Shown here: positions 15,934-23,953 of the stretch, in pieces
Layout of the letters: every line of letters begins with the position of its first letter
Position numbering within the stretch: position 1 is the stretch's first letter
Notes under the pieces: generated by a model
Seen by the model: only the letters and a program-made list of their open reading frames with translations
Databases searched by the model: none
Told to the model about the DNA's origin: nothing
Source of the DNA: an uncultured Acidimicrobiales bacterium
GTDB taxonomy: Bacteria > Actinomycetota > Acidimicrobiia > Acidimicrobiales > SHLQ01
NCBI GenBank assembly: GCA_938023735.1
Contig: CALJDK010000123.1
Location: 1-35,086 of the forward strand
Direction of reading: 5' to 3'
DNA: 35,086 nt
Program-made: the position numbers and the translations under genes

Positions 15934-16797
15934 ATGGAACTCGAGCGACTCTCCGCAAACGCCACGGCCGACCAGGTGGTCGACATCCTGCGAACCGACG
16001 GCGCGGTCATCGTCGAAAATCTGGTGAGCGACGAACTCATCGACCAGGCAAACCGCGAGCTGGCACCCTACATCGAAGCAACCGGCATGGGTCCCGACGA
16101 CTTCACCGGCCGGCAAACGGCCCGCACTGGCGCGCTAATCGAACGGTCGCCAGCATGCCGCGAACTCACGATGAACCCCTTGGTTCTCGCGACTGCCCAG
16201 GAACTTGTGGGCAACAAGATCCAGATTCATCTCACCCAGACCATCGCCATTGGTCCCGGCCAAGGCGCTCAACCGGTGCACCGCGATCAGTGGGCGTTCG
16301 ACTTCTTTCCGTTTCCCGACGACTTCCATGTGCAGTGCAACACGATCTGGGCGCTCACCGATTTCACCGAGGCCAACGGGGCAACCCGGGTGATGCCTGG
16401 ATCGCAAGAACTTCCCAACGACTTTGGACACTCCATCGACGAAACGGTGTGCGCCGAAATGTCGAAAGGTTCGGTGCTGCTCTACACCGGCAAGGTGTAC
16501 CACTCGGGTGGCGCCAACCAAACCGACGAGGTACGCATCGCTGGCAACATCACCTACTGCGCGTCGTGGGTGCGCCAGGAAGAGAACCAGTATCTGTCGT
16601 GCTCGCGCGAAGTGGCCGCAACGCTTCCCGAGGATCTTCTTCGACTCATGGGCTACTCCCGCGGGGCATATGCACTTGGCTACGTAGATGACCTGCGCGA
16701 TCCAATCGAAGTCGTCCGACCCGACCTCGGCACCCGCGGTCTCGGAGATGTGACGGCACAGGTCAGGGCCACTCCGACCCATTCGGCGACGAGCTAG
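15934..16797 (+). CDS. Phytanoyl-CoA dioxygenase (PhyH)-family oxygenase 2
   Basis: A 287-residue Fe(II)/2-oxoglutarate oxygenase. H116-R-D118 (VHRDQW) and H190 (YHSGGANQ) form the metal triad, and EVRIAGNITYC carries the candidate 2-oxoglutarate-binding Arg. FTEANGATRVMPGSQ is the typical loop between them. It starts with ATG 18 bp after the first PhyH gene, and its stop overlaps that of the convergent TSUP gene by 4 bp. Together the two PhyH genes suggest sequential hydroxylations or an oxygenase pair acting on related substrates. The substrate is unknown. Confidence 0.88.
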   Translation: MELERLSANATADQVVDILRTDGAVIVENLVSDELIDQANRELAPYIEATGMGPDDFTGRQTARTGALIERSPACRELTMNPLVLATAQELVGNKIQIHLTQTIAIGPGQGAQPVHRDQWAFDFFPFPDDFHVQCNTIWALTDFTEANGATRVMPGSQELPNDFGHSIDETVCAEMSKGSVLLYTGKVYHSGGANQTDEVRIAGNITYCASWVRQEENQYLSCSREVAATLPEDLLRLMGYSRGAYALGYVDDLRDPIEVVRPDLGTRGLGDVTAQVRATPTHSATS

Positions 16798-17549
16798 AAG
16801 AGATCGCCGATCCAGTCGTAGACACCCAGAAGCTTCAGGGCTAGCGCAAGTGCGGCGACAATCATCACCCGGCGGATCCACTCGTTGCCCTTGGCCACGC
16901 TCATCCGGGCCCCGAGCCAGCCGCCGATGGTCAGGCCAACGGCAAGGATGAACGCAGGCACCCACCGGATGTTGCCTTGGGCGATAAATACCGGTAGCGC
17001 CACACAGGTGACCGCAAGGTTCACCAACACCTTGATGCTGTTGGCCATCACCAACTCGAACCCGGCTCGACTAAGCGCGGCGAGCATTACCAAGCCGACG
17101 CCCGCCTGAATCGCTCCGCCATAGATTCCAACGCCCAAAAAAACCACCATCGTCGTGGCTCTGCTCCAAGCCTGCCCGTCGGTGCGCACCGAAGGTTTGT
17201 TGATGGTCAACAAGATGAGCGGAATCATCAGGAGTCCAAAGACCGTCTCGAAGGTGTCGTCGGTCAGCCGACTGATTCCAAGCGAGCCGATGAGCGAACC
17301 GACGAGGGCGGGGCCAACCACCGGCGCCGCATGTTTCAATCCGTCCACGCCGAGCCGACGAAACTCGGCGGCCGCGGCGGCGTTGCTCGTAAGAATGCCG
17401 ATGCGGTTTGACCCGTTCGCCGCGTTGCCTGGCACGCCGGCCAACACCAGCAGGGGCACGGTGAGCATCGATCCGCCGCCGGCGACCGCATTGACTCCCC
17501 CGGCGGCGATACCGCCAACTATGAGGAGCAATGCCTCCCACCATTCCAT
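16794..17549 (-). CDS. TSUP (TauE/SafE) family membrane permease
   Basis: A 251-residue inner-membrane protein of the TauE/SafE (TSUP) family, eight to nine hydrophobic segments. The first, LLIVGGIAAGGVNAVAGGGS, carries the glycine-rich family repeat, and GVGIYGGAIQAGVGLVMLAAL is its second-half counterpart. Members export sulfite, sulfoacetate or related organosulfur anions, though many are uncharacterised. It converges on the PhyH pair with a 4-bp overlap of stop codons. With the sulfotransferase upstream this hints at organosulfur metabolism in the neighbourhood, which is only suggestive. Confidence 0.9.
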   Translation of the reverse strand: MEWWEALLLIVGGIAAGGVNAVAGGGSMLTVPLLVLAGVPGNAANGSNRIGILTSNAAAAAEFRRLGVDGLKHAAPVVGPALVGSLIGSLGISRLTDDTFETVFGLLMIPLILLTINKPSVRTDGQAWSRATTMVVFLGVGIYGGAIQAGVGLVMLAALSRAGFELVMANSIKVLVNLAVTCVALPVFIAQGNIRWVPAFILAVGLTIGGWLGARMSVAKGNEWIRRVMIVAALALALKLLGVYDWIGDLF

Positions 17550-17927
17550 TGGGAGAACCCTACTGGGCGATCCCCCAAGCGGTTGTCACAGCATCTCTAT
17601 ACACAACAGATGCCCCAATTTCCCCAAAACTCCCACTACCAACTACAAAGCCCAATACTTATCTAGGGGCACTTTCGCCCCAAGAACCACATCTGAAATC
17701 CATGTAGATAGGCTGCAACCTGCGTCACTATACGAACAATTACAGAAACCAACCGATTAGCACTGAGATCGCTCGGGAGGCACCCATTTTGATGCAGTCC
17801 GCGACCAATCGAACATTTATAGCGTCCACCAAATAAGACAGCGAGCGCAGACCCCCCTCCTTCTGCGTTTCGCTCTCTGTTCTCGGTCGCTGACCCCCAC
17901 TACCTCCAGCGACTACCCCCACACAAC
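17550..17927. other. AT-richer intergenic region before the sugar transferase
   Basis: A 378-bp stretch that is visibly richer in A/T and in CCC runs than its coding neighbours. I see no gene in it. GGGGC-ACTTTC-GCCCC at 17666-17681 can form a 5-bp hairpin. It is likely to hold the promoter of the sugar transferase gene, whose ATG has no clear Shine-Dalgarno. The base composition could mark an insertion or the remnant of a lost gene. Confidence 0.45.
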
Positions 17928-18665
17928 ATGAATCCCCCCACCACACTGCTCGAAGATCATCTCAAGGCGAAGAACGCCGACGTCTCGCGTCTTCGCCTGG
18001 TTCCCGATCTCGATCCGAGCCAACGTCGGCACCTGCGTCTGGTAATCGACGAACCCGTCGACGCCCCAGTCGCCCCCGCCGCAACAACTACTACCTATGC
18101 GCAGTACGGCAAGCGGGCACTCGACATCCTCATCGCAGTGCCGATGCTCCTTCTTGTTCTGCCCATCCTCCTCATCGGCGCACTGGTTGTACTGCTCACC
18201 TTGGGCCGGCCAATCATCTACCGCCAGCGTCGAGTCGGGCGCGGCGGCCACCCGTTTGAAATCATCAAACTTCGCACTATGAGACCCGAGGCCGTCGTCG
18301 ACCTCAGCGGCTCCGAAGCCGTCCTCGACGTCACCGACCGCACAACTCCCGCCACCCGAATCCTCCGCCGCCTCAGCCTTGATGAGTTCTCCCAACTTTG
18401 GAATGTCATACGCGGCGACATGAGCCTGGTCGGCCCTCGCCCCGAGGTTTGGACCAAGGCCGTACGTCACGGACTCGTTGCCCATCAGCGCAACCAGGTG
18501 CGTCCCGGCATGACCGGCGCCTGGCAGATCACGCCGGCTCGCAACGGCGAAATCCGCGATGGCGTCGAACACGATCTTCGCTACATCGACTCGGTGTCGC
18601 TCACCACCGACCTTCGCATTCTGTCGAAGACCCCAGCGGCGATGGTCCGCAGCGAAACCGACTGA
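17928..18665 (+). CDS. Bacterial sugar transferase (polyprenyl-phosphate phosphoglycosyltransferase)
   Basis: A 245-residue monotopic phosphoglycosyltransferase, which transfers a sugar-1-phosphate from a nucleotide sugar onto a polyprenyl phosphate at the inner membrane, the first step of a glycan. A membrane hairpin covers about residues 63-90 (ALDILIAVPMLLLVLPILL). Catalytic motifs follow: IIYRQRRVGRGG, IIKLRTMRPE, the DE dyad D152-E153 in LDEFSQLWNVIRGDMSLVGP and RPGMTGAWQI. The multi-spanning N-terminal domain of WbaP-type enzymes is absent; instead there are about 55 polar residues. It stands alone with no glycan cluster around it, which is unusual for this class. Confidence 0.9.
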   Translation: MNPPTTLLEDHLKAKNADVSRLRLVPDLDPSQRRHLRLVIDEPVDAPVAPAATTTTYAQYGKRALDILIAVPMLLLVLPILLIGALVVLLTLGRPIIYRQRRVGRGGHPFEIIKLRTMRPEAVVDLSGSEAVLDVTDRTTPATRILRRLSLDEFSQLWNVIRGDMSLVGPRPEVWTKAVRHGLVAHQRNQVRPGMTGAWQITPARNGEIRDGVEHDLRYIDSVSLTTDLRILSKTPAAMVRSETD

Positions 18666-18696
18666 TTGTCCCCCGCTATCGCAATCTCGCCGAGAG

Positions 18697-19461
18697 CTAC
18701 TCGCCGCCCATAATCGGCGGTAGAGGCGGTCGACTCAGGCGACCACCATCGATCGTGATGACCTGACCGGTAACGAACGCCGACTCGTCGCTGGCGAGCC
18801 ACACCACAACATCACCGACATCGGACGGCGCGCCGATCCGACCCACCGGGTGCAGGGCGGCCAACTGGCGGACCACTTCGTCTCGATTCGGATGGCTATC
18901 GACGTAGCCGGCGTTGAGGTCGGTATCGATCCAGCCGGGAGCGACAGCGTTACAGCGAACCCCAAACGGCCCGAGGTCAACGGCCAACGCCCCGGTAAGA
19001 CCATGCACCCCGGCCTTCGAGGCCGAGTACGCCACATGGTCGGGGTTGCGCGAGAACCCTTCGATCGAACCTACGTTGATGATCGCGCCGTGTTCACTCT
19101 TTTTGAGATGCGGGGTGGCGGCGCGAGAAACCAAGAACGGCCCGGTGAGGTTTACCGCCATCATCTGGTTCCATGACTCGGCCGGGTGGGTCTCGAAGTC
19201 CTGCTCAAACATGATTCCGGCGTTGTTGACGACGATGTCGAGCGACCCATGTTCGGCAACTACGGCACTCACGAACGCCTCCACCGAATCCTGCGACGTC
19301 ACGTCGAGTTCGTGCCAGCGCGAGCCATCGGCCGGATCACGGAGATCTCCAATCACCACCGTGGCGCCGGCGTCGCCAAGCCGACCAGCAATCGCCCGAC
19401 CAATCCCCTGCGCCCCGCCAGTAACCACCGCAACCCGACCCTCAAGCCCATCGGTTCGCAT
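18697..19461 (-). CDS. Short-chain dehydrogenase/reductase (SDR) 1
   Basis: A 254-residue classical SDR, NAD(P)H-dependent oxidoreductase. The cofactor motif GGAQGIGRA follows the first strand VAVVTGG. NNAG, the catalytic Ser in INVGSIEG, and Y-x3-K in YSASKAG are present, as is the PGWIDT loop. The C-terminus GQVITIDGG is typical. It lies downstream of, and on the same strand as, the SDR 2 and MttB genes but is separated by the repeat-rich spacer 19462-19666, so co-transcription is uncertain. The substrate is unknown; a role in the betaine locus is possible. Confidence 0.92.
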   Translation of the reverse strand: MRTDGLEGRVAVVTGGAQGIGRAIAGRLGDAGATVVIGDLRDPADGSRWHELDVTSQDSVEAFVSAVVAEHGSLDIVVNNAGIMFEQDFETHPAESWNQMMAVNLTGPFLVSRAATPHLKKSEHGAIINVGSIEGFSRNPDHVAYSASKAGVHGLTGALAVDLGPFGVRCNAVAPGWIDTDLNAGYVDSHPNRDEVVRQLAALHPVGRIGAPSDVGDVVVWLASDESAFVTGQVITIDGGRLSRPPLPPIMGGE

Positions 19462-19478
19462 CAGCCCTCCCTCAAACC

Positions 19479-19503
19479 GAATACGGTTCCAGACACCGTA
19501 TTC
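19479..19503. repeat. 25-bp palindromic repeat, copy B
   Basis: GAATACGG and CCGTATTC arms flank TTCCAGACA. The reverse complement differs from the copy at 3912-3936 by one base. It sits just upstream of the SDR 1 start codon and immediately left of the larger element at 19517-19648, with which it shares the GAATACGGTTCC string. Confidence 0.85.
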
Positions 19504-19516
19504 AAATCGATATTCG

Positions 19517-19648
19517 TCAATATGAATACGGTTCCAGGGAATAGAGCGGATAGGTCCGATTTCGAGTCAGCAAACCGCTCTATTCCAGGGGCTGGCCCAT
19601 TGGCCTCCGGCCAATCCGCGCAGCCCCCAGGCACCTTATTCATATTGA
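19517..19648. mobile_element. MITE-like two-hairpin element with terminal inverted repeats
   Basis: A 132-bp element bounded by perfect 12-bp inverted repeats, TCAATATGAATA at 19517-19528 and its complement at 19637-19648, with further imperfect matching inwards. Two hairpins lie inside. Hairpin 1 pairs 19538-19549 (GGAATAGAGCGG) with 19575-19586. Hairpin 2 pairs GGGGCTG 19588-19594 with CAGCCCC 19621-19627 and has an inner stem ATTGGCC/GGCCAAT at 19599-19615. The core, without the outer inverted repeats, recurs in opposite orientation at 34761-34864 with only a few differences. It does not encode a plausible protein. It may be a non-autonomous transposable element or a structured RNA; the sequence alone cannot decide. 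Confidence 0.7.
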
Positions 19649-19666
19649 TGGTTGTGAATACGTCGT

Positions 19667-20425
19667 TCATTGGGCGGTGTAACCGCCGTCGATTGGGATT
19701 GCCGTTCCGGTGATGTGGCGGGCCGCGGGCGAGGCGAGAAAGGCGACGACGTCGGCCACTTCTTCGGGTCCGGGAACTCGGGCTTGGGGGATGCTTGCGA
19801 TGTTGGAAGCGATGATGTCGGCGTCGGCCATCGGGGCATCGTCGCGGCCCGAACGTAGCATCGGCGTGTCGATGGCCCCCGGGCACACGGCATTGATGCG
19901 AATGTTCTCTTCGGCATGATCGAGAGCCATTGCTTGTGTGAGCGAAATCACTGCACCCTTCGTTGCGCAGTAACCGGCCAGGCCAGCAGATCCCACCAAG
20001 CCACAGGTCGACGACACGTTGATGATCGACCCACCGCCCGTCGCCTGCAAGTGCGGCACTGCGGCGCGGGACACATAGAACACCGAATCCACGTTGACCG
20101 CCATCTGCTGGCGCCACGCCTCGTCGGTGGTGCCCACGGCGTCTTCACGAACGATGATGCCAGCGGCGTTTACCACGACCGATAGCTCACGTTCGGACCA
20201 TGCAACGGCCTTGTCGACTAACGACGCTGCAAACGCTGAGTCGGTGACGTCGCCAGTAATGGCGTGAGCGTGGCTGCCCGCGTCGGCAACACAACCAACG
20301 GTTTCCGCCGCCGCATCGACGTTGCGCCCCGACACAACCACATCGAATCCGGCCGATCCGAGCGCTACGGCGATGGCTCTGCCGATGCCCGAGGTCGCTC
20401 CGGTAACTACCGCGAGACCGCTCAA
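19667..20425 (-). CDS. Short-chain dehydrogenase/reductase (SDR) 2
   Basis: A 252-residue classical SDR. Motifs: TGATSGIGRA for cofactor binding, VNAAG, the catalytic Ser in INVSSTCG, and Y-x3-K in YCATKGA. PGAIDTPM follows, and the end ITGTAIPIDGGYTAQ is typical. I chose TTG at 20425 because it overlaps the MttB stop as TTGA and places the first strand (LAVVTGA) four codons in. The extended open frame upstream is an MttB shadow. Coupling to MttB means it probably acts on the same substrate or its product, for example oxidising a hydroxyl group. Confidence 0.9.
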   Translation of the reverse strand: MSGLAVVTGATSGIGRAIAVALGSAGFDVVVSGRNVDAAAETVGCVADAGSHAHAITGDVTDSAFAASLVDKAVAWSERELSVVVNAAGIIVREDAVGTTDEAWRQQMAVNVDSVFYVSRAAVPHLQATGGGSIINVSSTCGLVGSAGLAGYCATKGAVISLTQAMALDHAEENIRINAVCPGAIDTPMLRSGRDDAPMADADIIASNIASIPQARVPGPEEVADVVAFLASPAARHITGTAIPIDGGYTAQ

Positions 20426-21966
20426 GACACCAGCTCCGGGATCTCCGAGCGGCGCCGGTCGACGAAGTCCCGCAGCTCTTCGAGCGTGTCGTCGGGCAGC
20501 GCCGGCTCCTCGTATCGAGCAAGCAGTGCCTGGGCCTTCTCGGAACCGCGCACCGCGGCATCTTTGGCGCCGTCGACCGTCCACTGCTCGAAACTGTCGG
20601 CGCTCATCAGATCGGGCATCATGAACGCCGACTGGAAATGGTTCAGGGTGTGCTCGGTACCCAGGTAGTGATCGCCCGGGTTCACTTCGCGCATGGCGTC
20701 GAGCGCTCCGTCGAGTTCGTCGAAGTCGATGCCCTTACCGAGCTTGTACATCATCTCGAGCTGCTCTCCGTCGAGGGCCGCCTTGGCGTAGCTCTGGCAA
20801 AGCGCACTCTCGAGGTAGCCGGTTGTCGACAGCACGAAGTTGGCTCCCGACAGGAGCACGCCGTACATGTTGCGGGCCGACTCGTAACCTGCCTGAGCAT
20901 CGACCGTGGGCGAGCTCGACTGCGAACCGCTACATCGCCAGGGCAGGTTGTAGAAACGAGCCATTTGTCCGGTGAGAAGATTCATGTGGCAGATCTCGGG
21001 AGTGCCAGCTTGCGGCGCCCCGGTCTTCATCGACACGGTGCTCAGCCATTGTCCGTACACCGCCGGAGCGCCGGGGCGCACCAGCTGACTGAACGCCACG
21101 CCGGCGAGAGCCTCGGCACTCAGCTGCACCACCGAACCAATGGTGCTCGCCGGTGTCGAGGCGCCTCCCAGAACAAACGGGCTGAACAGTGTGGCCTGGT
21201 TGCTGGCGGCATTGACCTTGACCGAGTCGAGCATGGTTTGATCCCACACGAGCGGCGAGTTGCAGTTGGCCAACGAAGTCATCACCGTGGTGTTGGCCAC
21301 CACATCATGACCAAACACGACTCCCGCCATATGCAGCGACTCTTCGGCTCGCTCGCGCGACGTGACGCCACCCATGAACGGCTTGTCGCTGTGTTTGAGT
21401 AGCGAGAACATCATCTCGAGGTGACGATGCGGCACGGGGATATCCATCGGCTCGCACAGCACCCCGCCGGTCATATGCACCGCCGGTTGCAGGTAGGCGA
21501 TCTTGGCGAAGTTGTCGAAGTCTTCGAGCGTGGCGTTGCGTCGGCTGCCGTCGAAGTCGAGCACAAAAGGAGCGCCATAGGAGGGCGTGAACACAGTTTT
21601 GGTTCCGCCCAGCGAAACCGACCGCTCAGGATTGCGGGCCAGCATGGTGTACTCGGCCGGAGCGGTCGAGATCTTGTCCATCAGGTACTCGCGATCGAAC
21701 CGCACCCGGTCGCCCTGTACGTCGACACCGTCGGCCTTCCACATGGCCAACGACTCGGGGTCACGAAAGTCGATGCCTACCTCCTCGAGCAGCCGCATGG
21801 TTTCGTCATGTACCCGCTGCACCTGCTCTTGGCTAAGTAGGTCGACATAGGGGATTCCCCGGTCGAGCTCGGGGAGCCATTCCGGGCCGGTGTCGGCAAC
21901 GCGGGCCGATCGACGAGCATTACGCCCACGGCGCTTCCCTCGTTGTGGGACTTCTTCGGCAGTCAT
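20422..21966 (-). CDS. Trimethylamine methyltransferase (MttB)-superfamily protein, non-pyrrolysine type
   Basis: A 514-residue member of the MttB superfamily: enzymes that move a methyl group from a quaternary or tertiary amine to a corrinoid protein. Family landmarks are the N-terminal RVHDETMRLLEEVGIDF, TPSYGAPFVLDFDGSRR, the repeated glycine-rich TIM-barrel loops (FVLGGASTPASTIGSVV) and the C-terminal GDHYLGTEHTLNHF. No in-frame stop interrupts it, so it is not the pyrrolysine-containing trimethylamine form. Characterised non-pyrrolysine members act on glycine betaine (MtgB), proline betaine (MtpB) or carnitine (MtcB). The ATG has GAGGGG about 8 nt upstream. It lies 10 bp after lysR and is coupled to SDR 2. 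No corrinoid protein is found in the window. Substrate is proposed from neighbours only. Confidence 0.88.
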   Translation of the reverse strand: MTAEEVPQRGKRRGRNARRSARVADTGPEWLPELDRGIPYVDLLSQEQVQRVHDETMRLLEEVGIDFRDPESLAMWKADGVDVQGDRVRFDREYLMDKISTAPAEYTMLARNPERSVSLGGTKTVFTPSYGAPFVLDFDGSRRNATLEDFDNFAKIAYLQPAVHMTGGVLCEPMDIPVPHRHLEMMFSLLKHSDKPFMGGVTSRERAEESLHMAGVVFGHDVVANTTVMTSLANCNSPLVWDQTMLDSVKVNAASNQATLFSPFVLGGASTPASTIGSVVQLSAEALAGVAFSQLVRPGAPAVYGQWLSTVSMKTGAPQAGTPEICHMNLLTGQMARFYNLPWRCSGSQSSSPTVDAQAGYESARNMYGVLLSGANFVLSTTGYLESALCQSYAKAALDGEQLEMMYKLGKGIDFDELDGALDAMREVNPGDHYLGTEHTLNHFQSAFMMPDLMSADSFEQWTVDGAKDAAVRGSEKAQALLARYEEPALPDDTLEELRDFVDRRRSEIPELVS

Positions 21967-21976
21967 GCGGGACCCC

Positions 21977-22843
21977 TCAGCTCTCTATTCGTTCCAATGT
22001 TCGAACCAGCTCAGCCCGCAACGCCTCGAGAGGTTCGAGGTTGTCGCGGGTAGCGGTTCGGATGACGTAACTCACACGGGGTAGCGGGACCCGTTGACCG
22101 GGCGGCCATTCGGTCATCCCGGGCGTAATGTTCTGCTCGTTCAACGCAGCGATGCCCAGACCCGCCTCGACGGCCGACTGCACGCCACGCAGCGATGGAC
22201 ACTCAAGCGCCAGGCGGGTGCGGATACCTGCTCGGGCCATCGATTCGTTCACCTGCTCGGCGTAGGTGCACTCCGGACCGAACGACATGAGCGGAACGAC
22301 GGTGCCAGCGTCGATGTCGGCGCCAACCCCTTGCACCCATACAAGATCCTCGGACCACAACACGATGTCGTCGGGACGAGGGGCAAACTCGCCCTCGTTA
22401 CTCAACTGCAGGATGGCAATATCGACATCGCCGGCATCGGCCCATTCGCTCAACAACCCGCTTACCTGCACGCGCACGTCGATGCGGATGTTGGGATACG
22501 CCCGGCCGAATCGGGCGAGAACTTCGACCAACTCATCGGAATGCAGATCTTCGGTACTGCCGAGCCTCAAAACCCCTTCGATGTCGCTCCGGGTGAGATG
22601 GCTGACCGCTGAGTCGTGAGCGTGCACGATCTGCTCGGCGTAGGTGAGAAGGTCGGCGCCGTCGGGCGTGGCTTCGACGACCTGCCCCCGTTTCACCAGC
22701 TCAAGGCCAACCCGTTCCTCGAGCCGCTTGATCTTCCAGCTCACCGCACTCTGGGTTACCCCCAACTGGGCGGCCGCCCCGGTAAAACCGCCATGCTCGA
22801 CCACCGCCTGAAGGGCCCGCAACGATTCGACGTCGAGTTTCAT
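21977..22843 (-). CDS. LysR-family transcriptional regulator
   Basis: A 288-residue LysR protein. The N-terminal helix-turn-helix is residues about 1-60: LRALQAVVEHGGFTGAAAQLGVTQSAVSWKIKRLEERVG. The effector domain follows (VLRLGSTEDLHSDELVEVL, then DVDIAILQL). Start is ATG 22843; the open frame continuing upstream overlaps the divergent lyase gene and is not coding. It is first in the minus-strand transcript lysR-MttB-SDR and divergent from the lyase-ALDH-oxidoreductase operon. The 96-bp spacer contains two short palindromes, so it probably controls both arms of the locus in response to the substrate. Confidence 0.92.
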   Translation of the reverse strand: MKLDVESLRALQAVVEHGGFTGAAAQLGVTQSAVSWKIKRLEERVGLELVKRGQVVEATPDGADLLTYAEQIVHAHDSAVSHLTRSDIEGVLRLGSTEDLHSDELVEVLARFGRAYPNIRIDVRVQVSGLLSEWADAGDVDIAILQLSNEGEFAPRPDDIVLWSEDLVWVQGVGADIDAGTVVPLMSFGPECTYAEQVNESMARAGIRTRLALECPSLRGVQSAVEAGLGIAALNEQNITPGMTEWPPGQRVPLPRVSYVIRTATRDNLEPLEALRAELVRTLERIES

Positions 22844-22850
22844 GGTCGGC

Positions 22851-22879
22851 AGTATGACATACTCATCTGCAAACTTGCA
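22851..22879. promoter_or_regulatory. Putative LysR operator region
   Basis: Two palindromes sit in the lysR/lyase divergent spacer: AGTATG-A-CATACT at 22851-22863 and TGCAA-AC-TTGCA at 22868-22879. The first begins 8 bp upstream of the lysR start, the second overlaps the midpoint of the spacer. LysR regulators usually bind such short dyads in divergent promoters. Confidence 0.55.
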
Positions 22880-22939
22880 TCTCGCATGACAAACCCCATA
22901 CGCTCGTGCGCTACGGTCAGCACCGACCCAGGGGGCTCC

Positions 22940-23953
22940 ATGGCTGCAATCAAAGGGGTGTGCATCGCCATGTGCACCCCGTTCGACAGCACAGGCGAAC
23001 ATCTCGACGAGGTTCGGTTGCGCGACTACATCGACGAGATAATCGATGCCGGAATCCACAGCATCCTGGTCGGCGCGGGGACCGGCGAATATGCCTACCT
23101 GAGCGAAGCCGAGAAGCGCCGCATCATCGAGATCTGCGGCGAGCACATCGATGGCCGGGTTCCCATCTGCACGCAGTCGTCGGCCATGAGCACCAACGAC
23201 ACCATCGAGGCCACCAAGTTCGCCGTCGATCACGGCGCATCGGCGGTGATGATTCTGCCGCCCTGGCTCGAAAGCCCCTTCGAACGCGGCGTGCTGTACC
23301 ACTACGAGGAGATCGCCAAGAGCACCTCGGCCGACCTGATTCTCTACAACACGCCCCAGGCCAGCGGCGTCGAGATCACGCCCAACATGTATCGACGCCT
23401 CGTGCAGATCGACAACGTTGCCTACATCAAAGACAGCGAGGGCGACCTGGCCAAGCTGCAGAAGTATGTGGCCATCGGAGGCAACGTTCTGTGCGGCGCC
23501 GACCCCATCGCACCCTTCGCGCTCATGGCGGGGGCCGTCGGCTGGATCTGGGGTTCGGCCAACATCATGCCGCACGAATGCGTGAAGCTCTACGACCTCA
23601 TCACCACCGGCAAACATGCCGAAGCGCTCGAACTGTGGAGCCTCATGTCGCCCCTCAACTCGTTCCTTTGGGACAACGATTTCGATGTCGAGTACCTGGT
23701 CGGCGCCAAGACCGCGGCGAACATGGTGGGCCGCAACCTCGGCCCCAATCGCCGACCACAGCTGCCGGTTACCGCCGACGCTCGCCTCGCACTTGAGGCC
23801 GCCATCTCCACGCTGCCCATCAACACCATCGACCGCACCCGCTTGGTATATCGAGCTTGGGAAGAAGAAAAGGACTGGCTCGTGGCCATGACGCAACGCG
23901 GCAAGCCTGCGGCACCCGCACCTTCCGACGCCCCCGAGGAGACCAACCCATGA
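22940..23953 (+). CDS. Dihydrodipicolinate synthase (DapA)-family lyase/deaminase
   Basis: A 337-residue class I aldolase-type TIM-barrel of the DHDPS/N-acetylneuraminate lyase family. GVCIAMCTPF, GAGTGEYAYLSEAEK, the active-site Tyr Y136 (YNTP) and the Schiff-base Lys K164 (YIKDSEG) are all in place. It is longer at the C-terminus than DapA (about 30 extra residues). This family includes 1-pyrroline-4-hydroxy-2-carboxylate deaminase of hydroxyproline catabolism, which is the activity proposed here because of the ALDH and flavin oxidase next to it. Start is ATG 22940; it overlaps the next gene as ATGA. Lysine biosynthesis is less likely in this context. Confidence 0.9.
   Translation: MAAIKGVCIAMCTPFDSTGEHLDEVRLRDYIDEIIDAGIHSILVGAGTGEYAYLSEAEKRRIIEICGEHIDGRVPICTQSSAMSTNDTIEATKFAVDHGASAVMILPPWLESPFERGVLYHYEEIAKSTSADLILYNTPQASGVEITPNMYRRLVQIDNVAYIKDSEGDLAKLQKYVAIGGNVLCGADPIAPFALMAGAVGWIWGSANIMPHECVKLYDLITTGKHAEALELWSLMSPLNSFLWDNDFDVEYLVGAKTAANMVGRNLGPNRRPQLPVTADARLALEAAISTLPINTIDRTRLVYRAWEEEKDWLVAMTQRGKPAAPAPSDAPEETNP

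Noticed and set aside
19186..19713. Shared peptide (NRADRSDFE, IPGAGPLASGQSAQPPGT) in open frames at 19.6 and 34.8 kb
   Set aside because: The match is explained by the nucleotide repeat; stems and indel-free DNA matching, not protein conservation, are the cause.
20422..21966. Pyrrolysine-containing trimethylamine methyltransferase
   Set aside because: There is no in-frame UAG, and the frame is continuous. It belongs with the non-pyrrolysine MttB homologues.
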